NCBI GenBank assembly: GCA_900768045.1
Contig: CAAGBL010000095.1
Coordinates: 1 to 64,000, forward strand
Source of the DNA: an uncultured Alistipes sp.
GTDB lineage: Bacteria > Bacteroidota > Bacteroidia > Bacteroidales > Rikenellaceae
DNA length: 64,000 nt
Direction of reading: 5' to 3'
The number at the start of each line of letters is the position of its first letter. Position 1 is the stretch's first letter. Under the pieces are notes generated by a model, which had not been told where the DNA came from, made no database searches, and saw only the letters and a program-made list of their open reading frames with translations. Positions 49,275 to 58,529 of the stretch are shown piece by piece. The position numbers were made by a program, and so were the translations under genes.

Positions 49275-51395
49275 TTAACGTCTGCCAGTTCCTGTTTGTA
49301 GGCCGCCCATGCCGCCGCCCATGCTACCACCGAGGCTACCACCGAGGCCTCCGCCCATGCCACCGCCGAGGCCACCTCCCATGCCGCCGAAGCCAAAGCC
49401 ACTCTGACCCTGGTTGTTGTTCTTGTTCTGCTCCTTACGTTTCTTTTCCATCTCCTCAGCAAGCTTTTTGAGGCGCTCGTCCTCACGGTCGTTGAGCATC
49501 TGAATAACAGACTCCATGGTTATTGGCGTAAATAGCTTGCTCATGTCAATCTCAACGTCGAACTCCCAGTTCGCCTTGGTCGATATAAGCTCCACGCCCT
49601 CCTCGTTTTTGTATATCTCGGTGCGCTCGGGTTGGCGCATAATAACCATGTCGCCAGTGTCCCACTTGCCGTTGTTGTTCATATCCTCAACAACACGTAT
49701 CATCACATCGCCAGGATTTACATATTCGAAGCGGTAGCTGCCATTTGTGGCGTTGAATATCTCCTTCTGTGTCTTACCCTGAGCATTAGTGAGCTGTAGT
49801 ATGTAGCTTGCATTAGGCTTCGCACCCACAACCTTCACGTTTAGTAGGGCATACTTCTCAGGATCGGAGCCTGTGTACGAGCACTTTATAGTGTCGTTCT
49901 GCTCACGTGCAATGTTGTGGAATGCTCCCGCAGGGATTATAAGCTCATACTTCGCCTTATCCTCCCACTCGGCCCTAAGCTGATACTTACGTTTGTTGAT
50001 AGTATCCTGCACAAAGTGATATTTTATGCTCTGTGGCTCAGTAATCTGCTCCGTGGTCTTTGTGAGGGTTATTGTTGCCGAGTCAAACTTGGTTAGCGGA
50101 TAGTCGAACTCAAGGTCTACGTGTCTGTGTTTGTTTACCTCGCCAGATGTGGGTATTGTCACCTTGAAGGGGTTCTCCTCTTCGGGCTCTGTGAAGCTCT
50201 CGCCATTCTTTTCGGCACGCTCTCTCTCCTTCTCAATGCGCTCACGCTCCTTCTGCTCCTCCTTCGACTCTACGTACTTCCACGCCAAGCGTAGCTTGTC
50301 GCTCGACTCCACAAGGTTGTTCACCGAGTCATGCTTCATGTAGGTAATTGTACCCTTGATGGTGTCGGGAAGCTCCTCGGGGGCTATGTCGAACCATAGA
50401 GCTACGGTATCCTTACCAATGGTCTGAGGGTCATAAATAACCTTGTCGGAGGGTATTGAGTCAAACTCTATTTTGCGTACCTCGGGGTTGGCGCCACCAA
50501 AGTAGAGTAGGGCCTTGTGGCGTGATGTGCGCTCATGGCCTGTAAGTGTTTGGCGGGCAAACTTTCTATCGGTAAACATTCTAAAGTATAGCTGTGGATC
50601 GGCCGATGGGTAGTGGCGCAACGAGTCGAACCAGATGTTGAAGCCTGGCATGTAGCGTGGGTTGTACAGAGTATCTAAGAAGCCTATCTGGTCAACCGAT
50701 GGCTCATACATCATGTTGTTGTTGGTGTCCTCAAAGGCATATATGCGGTAGTTCACAGGCTTTAGGTTCTGCGCAATGAAGATACCGTTCTTCTCGGCAC
50801 GTGCTATGACGTGAGGCTTATACTTAAACATTGTCGAGTCGTACTCCGAGTTGTGCTCAATAGAGTCGGCAATGAAGAAGTAGATGAAGGACTTACTCAC
50901 AGAGTCGGCCTTGTATGAGTCGGCAGTATAGCCCGACATATACATCGAGTCGACAGTGTCGCCAGTTGAGAATACGTAGCGCATAGCGTGTAGGGGGTTG
51001 CCCTCGTTATTATCGGCGATAGCTGCTCCGAAGTTAATGGCGTAGGTAATGTCGGGGCGCAGAGTATCCTTGATTGTTATGACAATGCCCTTGCCACGAC
51101 GCACCACCGATGGCTGCTTCTTCATTGCAGGCGAGGTGTATAGCTCCTTCTGCAAATCCTTAATCTGCACATACTCGTCAAACTCCACATATATCTTTGG
51201 AGGGTGCAACGTGTCAACATTTGTCGAGAAGTTGTTAGGCTCCATGAACACAATCACGGGCGGGATAGTATCTTTAGGGCCTCCCGTAGGTGTCATTGTC
51301 GATGCGCACTTAGTGAAGAGTGCAGCACCGAAGAGCACTATTATAACAGTCGAAATTGTCGATGTTATCTGTTGTGTTATATTTTTGCGTGTCAT
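49275..51395 (-). CDS. Ig-like domain lipoprotein with Gly/Met-rich tail
   Basis: 706 aa from ATG 51395 (MTRKNITQQITS; 4 bp after the upstream stop). Signal/lipobox ALFTKC, then TGGPKDTIPPVIVFMEPNNFSTNV, the start of a Bacterial Ig-like (SbsA) domain, typical of surface proteins in Bacteroidetes. A coiled KEEQKERERIEKERERAEK segment is near 410. The last 50 residues are nearly pure GGMGGG repeats. Envelope role; otherwise unknown. Confidence 0.7.
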   Translation of the reverse strand: MTRKNITQQITSTISTVIIVLFGAALFTKCASTMTPTGGPKDTIPPVIVFMEPNNFSTNVDTLHPPKIYVEFDEYVQIKDLQKELYTSPAMKKQPSVVRRGKGIVITIKDTLRPDITYAINFGAAIADNNEGNPLHAMRYVFSTGDTVDSMYMSGYTADSYKADSVSKSFIYFFIADSIEHNSEYDSTMFKYKPHVIARAEKNGIFIAQNLKPVNYRIYAFEDTNNNMMYEPSVDQIGFLDTLYNPRYMPGFNIWFDSLRHYPSADPQLYFRMFTDRKFARQTLTGHERTSRHKALLYFGGANPEVRKIEFDSIPSDKVIYDPQTIGKDTVALWFDIAPEELPDTIKGTITYMKHDSVNNLVESSDKLRLAWKYVESKEEQKERERIEKERERAEKNGESFTEPEEENPFKVTIPTSGEVNKHRHVDLEFDYPLTKFDSATITLTKTTEQITEPQSIKYHFVQDTINKRKYQLRAEWEDKAKYELIIPAGAFHNIAREQNDTIKCSYTGSDPEKYALLNVKVVGAKPNASYILQLTNAQGKTQKEIFNATNGSYRFEYVNPGDVMIRVVEDMNNNGKWDTGDMVIMRQPERTEIYKNEEGVELISTKANWEFDVEIDMSKLFTPITMESVIQMLNDREDERLKKLAEEMEKKRKEQNKNNNQGQSGFGFGGMGGGLGGGMGGGLGGSLGGSMGGGMGGLQTGTGRR

Positions 51396-51399
51396 CTCC

Positions 51400-51948
51400 T
51401 TACTCTTGTGTTTCGTTGTCATCATCGCTTGGTACAAGTGGCTCTCTTGCCTCATCGGGGAATGGGTTTACTACGTTCCAGCCATTTGCTGTTCCCGACT
51501 TACGCCATGCGTACAGGTGTAGCTGGGCATACGTCACAGGTAGGTTCATCGGTGTTTCGTAGAGGCGTGTGGCGTATAGCTTGTTTGTTGGGTCAACAAC
51601 AACCATAAACACCGTGTGCGACCATAGGTCCATCTCTACTTGGTACTCGGCCTCGGCATCAAACGTGCCAATAACATCGGGGTTGCTGCGCTGCTCGCTC
51701 TTGCGCTCGGTGTTTGTTATGCGACGCTCGAGAGCATCCTCCCACGACGATACCTCCCACTTGCTCTTCTCAGGAACGTAGAAGGCGTAGGATTCAATCT
51801 CCGTAGTGGTCTTTGTTGCTGGCTCGTCGCTTACGTTTTGCGAATATACCGCAATCTTGAGCAGTGTGCCCTGCTTCTCCTCCTTAAAACATGATGTTAG
51901 GCAGAGGATAAGTGCTGCAAGGGTAAATATCGTTGTTAAATGCTTCAT
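51400..51948 (-). CDS. Hypothetical lipoprotein
   Basis: 182 aa with a lipobox LCLTSC (Cys about 20) and an Ig-like or DUF-type extracytoplasmic domain (YAFYVPEKSKWEVSSWEDALER...FMVVVDPTNKLYATRLYE). It starts 4 bp after FolK's stop, so likely co-transcribed. Function not recognised. Confidence 0.65.
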   Translation of the reverse strand: MKHLTTIFTLAALILCLTSCFKEEKQGTLLKIAVYSQNVSDEPATKTTTEIESYAFYVPEKSKWEVSSWEDALERRITNTERKSEQRSNPDVIGTFDAEAEYQVEMDLWSHTVFMVVVDPTNKLYATRLYETPMNLPVTYAQLHLYAWRKSGTANGWNVVNPFPDEAREPLVPSDDDNETQE

Positions 51949-51951
51949 AGT

Positions 51952-52449
51952 CTACTCTTTTGTTAGTCGCTCCAACATTGTGTATGGCGTATGCTCCAGC
52001 GCTGGGTGTTGGCGCTCGGGGGCAATCTCAGCAACAGGACGTAGGGCATACTCACGCTCGTCGAGGAAGTGGTATGGCACTATTAGCCTGCTATCGTCAA
52101 ACGTCTCGTCGCCATAAAAAATTATATCTATGTCTATTGGTCGTGAGGCATACCTCTCGCCACGTAGCTCTTTTGTTCTCTGCTCCTGCTCTCTGTCACG
52201 ACCAAGTAGTGCCTCAATGCAGTTTATTCGGCGCAACACCTCGTAGGCATCGTACTCGCTATTAAGCTCCACGGCACGATTTATAAACTCACGCTCCGAG
52301 GTAAAGCCGTAAGCCTTCGAGCGATACTCACGAGATAGCTTTACGACCTCTCCCACCGAACTGCCGAGCACCTTTACCGCATTCTCGATAATTGCTGATG
52401 CACTTTTGTAGTTCGAGCCGAGGAGTAGTATTATGCTTGTTGTCGCCAT
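51952..52449 (-). CDS. folK: 2-amino-4-hydroxy-6-hydroxymethyldihydropteridine diphosphokinase
   Basis: 165 aa, folate biosynthesis. LLLGSNYKSASAIIENAV (N-terminal), INRAVELNS, IEALLGRDREQ and RPIDIDIIFYGDE (about 121-133, metal-binding Asp pair) are HPPK signatures. Start overlaps holB's last base. Confidence 0.92.
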   Translation of the reverse strand: MATTSIILLLGSNYKSASAIIENAVKVLGSSVGEVVKLSREYRSKAYGFTSEREFINRAVELNSEYDAYEVLRRINCIEALLGRDREQEQRTKELRGERYASRPIDIDIIFYGDETFDDSRLIVPYHFLDEREYALRPVAEIAPERQHPALEHTPYTMLERLTKE

Positions 52450-53594
52450 TATTGTAGTCGGTTTATCTGCTTCGACACGGCGAGTGCGAAGTGCGTGAAT
52501 ACTATGCGTGGTGCGCCATTCTGCATTATCTGCATCATCGCTCGCTCAATCTCCTCAACCAAAAACTCGATATTTTGGTTGCCGATGTATGGCGCAAACT
52601 TGCGGCAGAAGTCTGCCTCCTCGCCCCATAGGTAGCTTATCGAGCCGAGGCCTGCGTGTATCATGTAGCTCTCACGTAGTAGGCGCACACTATGCAGGAA
52701 GAACTGGCGCTGACTCTCACGTGTAAGTGCCGAGAGGTCGTCTGCCCACTCAAAAAGCTCGAGGTGGCGGTCGTTATAGCTTAGGCGCATAAGGCGTGTG
52801 AAGAGCTCGAAACACTGGTGGCGGCTCTCGTCGCTACTACCCTCGAGTAGTGCCTTAAGCTCGAGGAGCGATCCACCCGCAAGGCGTGACATATTGTGTG
52901 CCTCCATCTCCGACTTACCCTCGGCCAATGCCACACGCTCGAGCACCTGAGGCTCGATGCGAGGTACGCATACCTCCTGTGTTCGTGATGTTATAGTGGC
53001 GAGAAGCTGCTCGGGGTGCTCAGACACGAGGATAAAGAGAGTCTTCTCCCAGGGCTCCTCGAGGATTTTAAGTATCTTGTTGGCGGCCTCCTGGTTCATC
53101 GCCTCAGGGAGCCATATTATCATCGCCTTATACTCCGATGAGAAGCTCTTAAACTGTAGCTTTTTAATAATCTCCTCCGACTCTTTGGCTGTTATGAGTC
53201 CCTTCATCGTCTTTCCGAGGTCGAGGCGTGAGTACCACTCCTCAGCGGTAAAAACGCCACTCCTTTCGCTCCATATCTCGCGCCACTTGTCGAGGAACAT
53301 ATCGCTAATTACCACCTCGCCCGACTTCTTCTCACGCTTGTTTACGGGGAACACAAAGTGTAGGTCGGGGTGTGCCAATGCCGAGAGCTGCTGGCACGAC
53401 GGACATATGCCACACGAGTCGCCATCGTGGCGGTTGGGGCAGAACAAATACTGCACGTATGCCAATGCAAGGGGGAGTGTGCCATAGCCCGCCAAGCCCG
53501 TGAAGAGCTGTGCATGACTTACACGCTCGGCATCAATCTGATGCGCAAGACGACGCTTAAGCTCGTCGTGTCCTATTATATCCGAAAACCTCAT
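52449..53594 (-). CDS. holB: DNA polymerase III delta' subunit-like clamp-loader protein
   Basis: 381 aa. IIGHDELKRRLAHQIDAERVSHAQLFTGLAGYG at the start replaces the P-loop by a degenerate one, as in delta'; a four-Cys cluster (C-x8-C-x2-C-x2-C, about 52-66) is the zinc module; QEAANKILKILEEPWEKTLFILVSEHPEQLLATITSR (about 169-206) is the SRC-like end. It is part of the sliding-clamp loader. Confidence 0.88.
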   Translation of the reverse strand: MRFSDIIGHDELKRRLAHQIDAERVSHAQLFTGLAGYGTLPLALAYVQYLFCPNRHDGDSCGICPSCQQLSALAHPDLHFVFPVNKREKKSGEVVISDMFLDKWREIWSERSGVFTAEEWYSRLDLGKTMKGLITAKESEEIIKKLQFKSFSSEYKAMIIWLPEAMNQEAANKILKILEEPWEKTLFILVSEHPEQLLATITSRTQEVCVPRIEPQVLERVALAEGKSEMEAHNMSRLAGGSLLELKALLEGSSDESRHQCFELFTRLMRLSYNDRHLELFEWADDLSALTRESQRQFFLHSVRLLRESYMIHAGLGSISYLWGEEADFCRKFAPYIGNQNIEFLVEEIERAMMQIMQNGAPRIVFTHFALAVSKQINRLQ

Positions 53595-55072
53595 CGCTTA
53601 AATCTTCCTATTGCGGCCTTAACAAGACCTTTAACATCAATCTTCTCACGCCATGTGGCATAGATGAGCATAGCTCCAAAGAGCATAACGTTCAGACCAA
53701 GCCATAGCGCATGGCTTAGGTGTGGTGCTGCGATCTCCGAGAGGGCGTAAATCACAGCTGTAAGTGCAACATACTCGCCAATGCGCTTAAGATCGTAGGG
53801 CATGGGGTAGTATTTGCGACATAGCGTATAGCTCCACGCTACCATTGCTGCCTCGGCCGCAAGGCGCACCCATGCAGCGCCCCTGAAGCCCATCTTAGGC
53901 ACAAGCACAAAGCTAAGGCCGAGCGTTACGGCAAGGCCCAAGAAGGTGATGTATGCTGCAAACTTGGTCTTCTCCTCACGCTTATACCAGAACGAGAGGT
54001 TGAGCCATACGCCACCCAGCACGTTCGAGGCGAGTACCACGGGGAGTATGTCGATGCCCTCTCTAAAGCGTGAGCCTACGATAAGGGCAAACATGTCACG
54101 GAAGAGCACGATGCCCAAGAATATGAGCATCGAGGCCAATATGAAGTACTTCATCGCCGCAGCATTTGCCTCTTTGAACTCCTCCTTCTTAAATCCCGAG
54201 AGGAAAAAGGGCTCGGCAGCAAGGCGATACATCTGCGTAAAGAGCGTCATCACCACGGCAATCTTAACTATCGCACCATAAACGCCCAACTCGGCCATCG
54301 CCTCGGCCTCGCTACCTGGCGTGAGGTACTTAATCATCTGTCGGTCGATAAACTCATTGGCGGTGCCTGCAATGCCGCTGATAAGGAGTGGCAGCGAGTA
54401 GACAAATATCTTGCGTAGTAACGTCCAGTCGATGCGTGGTGCTATTCTGTCGGTTGAGGGGAGTATGGCGATGAGCGTTACGAGGCTGGCAATGAAGTTT
54501 GCCACAAGCACCCAGCCCACGCCAAACGATGTGGAGTAGAGGCCTACAGCGCCAAATGCTATGGCGAGTGTTACGTTTAGCAGCACGCTCAGCGCCTTGA
54601 GCATGACAAAGCGCATGGCACGCCCCTCCTCACGAAGTCGAGCAAAGGGAATAATAGCCCAGATGTCGAGCATGACGATTGCCGCTACTATTGTCACATA
54701 CTCGGGGTGTGCAACGTATGCCTCGCCCATGACACGAGATATCGGCATGTTGAGTGCCCAGATAACGACGAAGAAGAGTGTTGCTGCAAGCGATGTTATG
54801 CCCCATGTTGTGGCAAATACCTTGCGCTTGGCACTGCGAATGTCGCCACCCTCCTCCTCGGCACGTGTTGTGAAGCGGAAGTAGCTCGACTCCATGCCCA
54901 TTGATAGGAGCACAAGGGCAAAGGGAATAAGGGCATAGATGTCGGTCACTATGCCATACTCGCCCTGGTCGAATATGCGGGTGTAGTAGGGTGTCAGCAG
55001 GTAGTTCAAAAAGCGAACTATAATAGTGCTGATGCCATATATTGCGGTCTGTTTAGCTAACTTTTCTAACAT
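53591..55072 (-). CDS. Polysaccharide flippase (MATE/Wzx-like)
   Basis: 493 aa with about 12-14 TM segments. IYGISTIIVRFLNYLLTPYYTRIFDQGEYGIVTDIYALIPF at the N-terminus is typical of PST/Wzx-like oligosaccharide exporters. It overlaps the holB start by 4 bp. It would flip lipid-linked saccharides across the inner membrane; no glycosyltransferases are in view. Confidence 0.85.
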   Translation of the reverse strand: MLEKLAKQTAIYGISTIIVRFLNYLLTPYYTRIFDQGEYGIVTDIYALIPFALVLLSMGMESSYFRFTTRAEEEGGDIRSAKRKVFATTWGITSLAATLFFVVIWALNMPISRVMGEAYVAHPEYVTIVAAIVMLDIWAIIPFARLREEGRAMRFVMLKALSVLLNVTLAIAFGAVGLYSTSFGVGWVLVANFIASLVTLIAILPSTDRIAPRIDWTLLRKIFVYSLPLLISGIAGTANEFIDRQMIKYLTPGSEAEAMAELGVYGAIVKIAVVMTLFTQMYRLAAEPFFLSGFKKEEFKEANAAAMKYFILASMLIFLGIVLFRDMFALIVGSRFREGIDILPVVLASNVLGGVWLNLSFWYKREEKTKFAAYITFLGLAVTLGLSFVLVPKMGFRGAAWVRLAAEAAMVAWSYTLCRKYYPMPYDLKRIGEYVALTAVIYALSEIAAPHLSHALWLGLNVMLFGAMLIYATWREKIDVKGLVKAAIGRFKR

Positions 55073-55221
55073 TATCCTTGCTGCGCACCTCGTTTATATA
55101 TGCGCATATCGCGACAAAGTTAGTATAAAATATACTAATCCCCAAATAAAATGGCGTATTATTGGCTATTTTGTAGTTACTGCTACCCTTGTTATTAGCT
55201 TTGGACGAGTAGTGCTCTCTA

Positions 55222-55298
55222 TTTTGGATTATGAGTAGCCTAGACAAATTTATTTGCTGAGGCTACTCATAATCCAAAATGCCATCTTTAGATGGCAC
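55222..55298. repeat. 21-bp perfect inverted repeat plus second palindrome
   Basis: 55222-55242 and 55261-55281 are exact 21-bp reverse complements around an 18-bp A/T-rich loop. TGCCATCTTTAGATGGCA (55281-55298) follows as a second hairpin. The intergenic stretch 55073-55408 holds no gene. Nothing nearby is convergent, so an ordinary terminator is not the obvious reading; a MITE-like remnant or a leader structure is possible. Confidence 0.6.
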
Positions 55299-55350
55299 CT
55301 AAAACTAATAATACCGTCAATAATTTGTAGAATAAAAAGAAGAATATATT

Positions 55351-55380
55351 TTGATATAACAAAGTTTAATATTATCTTTG
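55351..55380 (+). promoter_or_regulatory. Promoter of the AT-rich orphan gene
   Basis: TTG (55351-55353), a 19-nt spacer and TATCTTTG (55373-55380) match TTG-N19-TAnnTTTG exactly. The start would be near 55387, 22 nt before the ATG. Confidence 0.75.
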
Positions 55381-55408
55381 TAATACTCAAATCTTAAATA
55401 TTAACATT

Positions 55409-56437
55409 ATGTTTATTAACAAATTTTATAGTAGTTTAAGACATGATGCAAAGATGTCATTTTGGCCCTCGTTTACGAATGTTATTTTAGTGGTTTTTAC
55501 TTTTTGGATGGGTTTAGCTGTTCAGGATATGATTGCTGGAAAGACAGCTAAATACAACGCGCAGAAAGTAAAAATCGATCACGTGTTACCAATGTACCGA
55601 GAATTATCAAATAGTGAACTTATAACTCGGTTTTTTAATTTAGAAGAAGTGAAAATCCTTTGGAGTAAAAAAAACATGTCGGACCAGGAGTCGAAATTAG
55701 CTATCAATAAGTTGATTGAATATATAAATTCTAATTTGTTGTATTCAGAGGGGGTTAAGAAAGATATTGAGAAATCTGTAGAAATAATGTCTGTATTCAG
55801 ATATTATGCAAGTAGTGATGACTTTGACAAAGTAACGGATAATAATACAGTTCTATTATTTTGCTTGAGATTAATTGATAAGTTGGAGCAAAATCCCAAT
55901 TTGTCAGATGCTCAATTAATGCAATTTACGGATGCGTATTTACATTCGGCTGAGTGTAGAAACTATGCTCATTTTGCATATGGAGATTCAACAGAATTAG
56001 GAAAAAAATTAGTAGAGATTGTGAAAGAAAGTGGAGCAACTCTTACAATATTGTCCTGTTGGGGTGCTATATTGAAATGTTATATGGAAAATTTCGAAAT
56101 TATATCTCAATATATATCTCCAGAAAAAGATTCCTTTTGGGGAAGGCCAGTGGGGGTACTATGTATAGGAATATTAATATTGGTGGTTGTGGCGTATATT
56201 ACAATGGCGATTATACATAAAAATTCTGGTGTCGTATCGATTTTAGACTACAAGGAGAAGCAGCGTGCAGTTATAGAATCAGAAACAACAATATTAGTCT
56301 TGAAAAAACGTATTGAAGAATTAGAAAAAATGAAAAATAAAATGCAAGATACCATTGATATTAATGCCACAAAATTAGAAGAACTGCAATCTGAAAACAC
56401 TATATTGCGAGAACGTATAAGTACACAAGAATTGTAA
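55409..56437 (+). CDS. AT-rich orphan membrane/coiled-coil protein
   Basis: 342 aa. N-terminal TM (about 20-40, FTNVILVVFTFWMGLAVQDM), a helical middle domain, a second TM (about 250-270, GVLCIGILILVVVAYITMAII), then a cytoplasmic coiled coil (about 290-342, VLKKRIEELEKMKNKMQ...). Codon use is much more A/T-rich than in the neighbours, and it has its own promoter and a strong terminator, so it looks like a horizontally acquired single-gene unit. Not recognised; a defence or envelope-sensing role would be speculation. Confidence 0.8.
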   Translation: MFINKFYSSLRHDAKMSFWPSFTNVILVVFTFWMGLAVQDMIAGKTAKYNAQKVKIDHVLPMYRELSNSELITRFFNLEEVKILWSKKNMSDQESKLAINKLIEYINSNLLYSEGVKKDIEKSVEIMSVFRYYASSDDFDKVTDNNTVLLFCLRLIDKLEQNPNLSDAQLMQFTDAYLHSAECRNYAHFAYGDSTELGKKLVEIVKESGATLTILSCWGAILKCYMENFEIISQYISPEKDSFWGRPVGVLCIGILILVVVAYITMAIIHKNSGVVSILDYKEKQRAVIESETTILVLKKRIEELEKMKNKMQDTIDINATKLEELQSENTILRERISTQEL

Positions 56438-56475
56438 TGTATTCTCAATAATTTTATTAGTACTTATAATGAGAT

Positions 56476-56516
56476 TGGTAATGATGCAAAAAGTAACGCT
56501 TTTTGCATCATTACCA
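56476..56516. terminator. Bidirectional terminator between converging genes
   Basis: TGGTAATGATGCAAAAAG (56476-56493) pairs perfectly with 56499-56516 around a 5-nt loop. It lies 39 bp after the orphan gene and 86 bp before the end of the convergent aminotransferase gene. Confidence 0.8.
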
Positions 56517-56601
56517 TTAGATTTCTAAGGCAGGAATATATTGCCATCATGCCAATTTATCAAGGTGCGACTCCTTTGATAACTTATGTCCGAGATTCTC
56601 G

Positions 56602-57795
56602 CTACAACCTATCTAACGAGCGCTCGATGATGGCGCAACACTCCTCGATTTCTGCCTCCGAGATGGTGAGCGGTGGAGAGATGCGGAAGGCGGTGTCGCA
56701 ATACAGAAACCAGTCGCTCATAATGCCCACCTCTTTGAATATCTCCATGAGCTTATAGAGGTACTCTGACTTGCCTAACTCCACAGCGAGCAAAAGTCCT
56801 GAACGACGAATTTCTAAAACTTTGCTGTGCTTGGCTACTCGCTCCTCAAACATAGCACCCTTGCGCTCTACATGCTCAATGATGTTGTTGTTAATCATAT
56901 AGTTAAGTGCGGCAAGTCCTGCGGCACAACATACGGGGTGGCCACCAAATGTGGTAATATGTCCAAGGCATGGGTTGAGCGTAAAATCGTCTAAGATTTG
57001 CTTTTTTGACGCTACGCCGCCGAGGGGCATTCCGCCACCAAAGGCCTTGGCCAAGCAGACGATGTCGGGCTCGATGCCATACTTCGATGATGCGAACATT
57101 GCGCCCGTGCGTCCCATGCCCGTCTGTATCTCGTCAAAAATGAGCATGGCGCCAGTGTCGGTACACTTTTTACGCAGCGCCTTGAGCCATTCTGGGTTGG
57201 GAAGGCGTACGCCCGCCTCGCCCTGCACTACCTCGCAGAGCACGCCCGCTGTGCGCTCGGTGATTTGCTCTAAATCCTCGAACGAGTTGAAATTAACAGA
57301 TTTAACATCGGGGAGTAGTGGTCGAAACTCAGCCTTCCACTCCTCGCCCTCGGGGGCTCCCATCATCGACATAGCACCATGTGTCGAGCCATGATATGCA
57401 CGGCGCATAGATATCAGCTCGGTGCGTCCTGTGTGGCGCTTTGCGAGCTTTAGAGCCACCTCTACAGCCTCAGCACCCGAGTTCACGAAGTAGATGCAGT
57501 CGAGCTCGCCTGGCAGCAACTCAGCAATGCGTCGAGCATACTCCACCTGTGGTCGCTCAACCATCTCGCCATATACCATAACGTGCATATAGTCAGCTGC
57601 TTGCTTCTGCACAGCCTCGACAACCGCCTTGTTGCCGTGTCCTACGTTGCTTACCGACACGCCCGCCACAAGGTCGAAATAGCGCTTGCCCTCGGGGGTG
57701 TAGAAGAATGAGCCCTCGGCACGTGCAACCTCCACCATCATAGGTGCTGGCGAGGTCTGACCAACATGTTTCAAAAACTCCTTTCTAAGTATCAT
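56602..57795 (-). CDS. Class III PLP aminotransferase (acetylornithine aminotransferase-like)
   Basis: 397 aa. VNSGAEAVEVALKLAKRHTGR, RAYHGSTHG, LIFDEIQTGMGRTG (Asp binding PLP, about 220) and LAKAFGGGMPLGG with the PLP Lys (about 248) define class III aminotransferases. Acetylornithine, ornithine or GABA could be the amino donor; no arginine genes are adjacent to decide. Confidence 0.85.
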   Translation of the reverse strand: MILRKEFLKHVGQTSPAPMMVEVARAEGSFFYTPEGKRYFDLVAGVSVSNVGHGNKAVVEAVQKQAADYMHVMVYGEMVERPQVEYARRIAELLPGELDCIYFVNSGAEAVEVALKLAKRHTGRTELISMRRAYHGSTHGAMSMMGAPEGEEWKAEFRPLLPDVKSVNFNSFEDLEQITERTAGVLCEVVQGEAGVRLPNPEWLKALRKKCTDTGAMLIFDEIQTGMGRTGAMFASSKYGIEPDIVCLAKAFGGGMPLGGVASKKQILDDFTLNPCLGHITTFGGHPVCCAAGLAALNYMINNNIIEHVERKGAMFEERVAKHSKVLEIRRSGLLLAVELGKSEYLYKLMEIFKEVGIMSDWFLYCDTAFRISPPLTISEAEIEECCAIIERSLDRL

Positions 57796-57809
57796 ATTTT
57801 GATGGCTAT

Positions 57810-58529
57810 CTATTTAACTTTCAGTGTTCCGTCCTCCTCGGCACGGCGCAAGATTCTTTCATAATCTCTTACCGACGACATTGTCCAGCGAGTGAGGAGC
57901 TTTAGCTTCTGCTCCTCGGTAAGCTGCCAGCCGTCAACGGTTTGGCGTATGCGCTCAGAGAGCATATAGATAAGTATGGCCGCCGATGCCGAGACGTTGA
58001 GGCTCTCGACCATGCCACACATGGGTATCATCAGGAAGTCGTCGGCAGCAGCGATAACCTCGTCCGAGATGCCGGCATGCTCTGTGCCAAAGACAAGAGC
58101 AAACTTACCCTTCGTCACATCGAATGTCTCAGGCGTTGCGCTACAGCGGTGGGGCGTGGTAGCCACAATGCGGTAGCCCTCAGCCTTGAGTGTAGTCAAA
58201 GCCTCTGCCGTGGTGTCGTGGTGCTCGACATCTACCCATTTTTGGGTGCCTCGCACGATATTTACCGAGGGATCGAACTTACAACGATCCTCAACGGTGT
58301 GTATCTGCTGAATGCCGAAGGCCTCGCAGTGGCGCATGATGGCACTGGCATTCTGCGGGTGGAACATATTCTCGGTAAGTATGCGCATATAGTGCGTACG
58401 GCTATCCACCGTGCGCTGCAACACCTCTCTGCGCTCGTCAGTGATAAACTTGGTTAGGTAGTCGAGCCTCTCACGTAGCCACTCCTCCGAGCGGAGCTCC
58501 GTGCGTAGCCTACTTGCGATATTTGTCAT
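57810..58529 (-). CDS. TrmH/SpoU-family RNA 2'-O-methyltransferase
   Basis: 239 aa. The SPOUT knot motifs are NASAIMRHCEAFGIQQIHTVE (about 78-98), FALVFGTEHAGIS (about 142-154) and MCGMVESLNVSASAAILIY (about 167-185). The order and C-terminal extension resemble TrmH, which methylates G18 of tRNAs; an rRNA target is the alternative. Overlaps rsgA's end by 20 bp. Confidence 0.85.
   Translation of the reverse strand: MTNIASRLRTELRSEEWLRERLDYLTKFITDERREVLQRTVDSRTHYMRILTENMFHPQNASAIMRHCEAFGIQQIHTVEDRCKFDPSVNIVRGTQKWVDVEHHDTTAEALTTLKAEGYRIVATTPHRCSATPETFDVTKGKFALVFGTEHAGISDEVIAAADDFLMIPMCGMVESLNVSASAAILIYMLSERIRQTVDGWQLTEEQKLKLLTRWTMSSVRDYERILRRAEEDGTLKVK

Noticed and set aside
55222..55281. Invertible promoter flanked by inverted repeats
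   Set aside because: Only 18 bp lie between the 21-bp arms, too little to hold a promoter, and the real promoter lies outside at 55351-55380.
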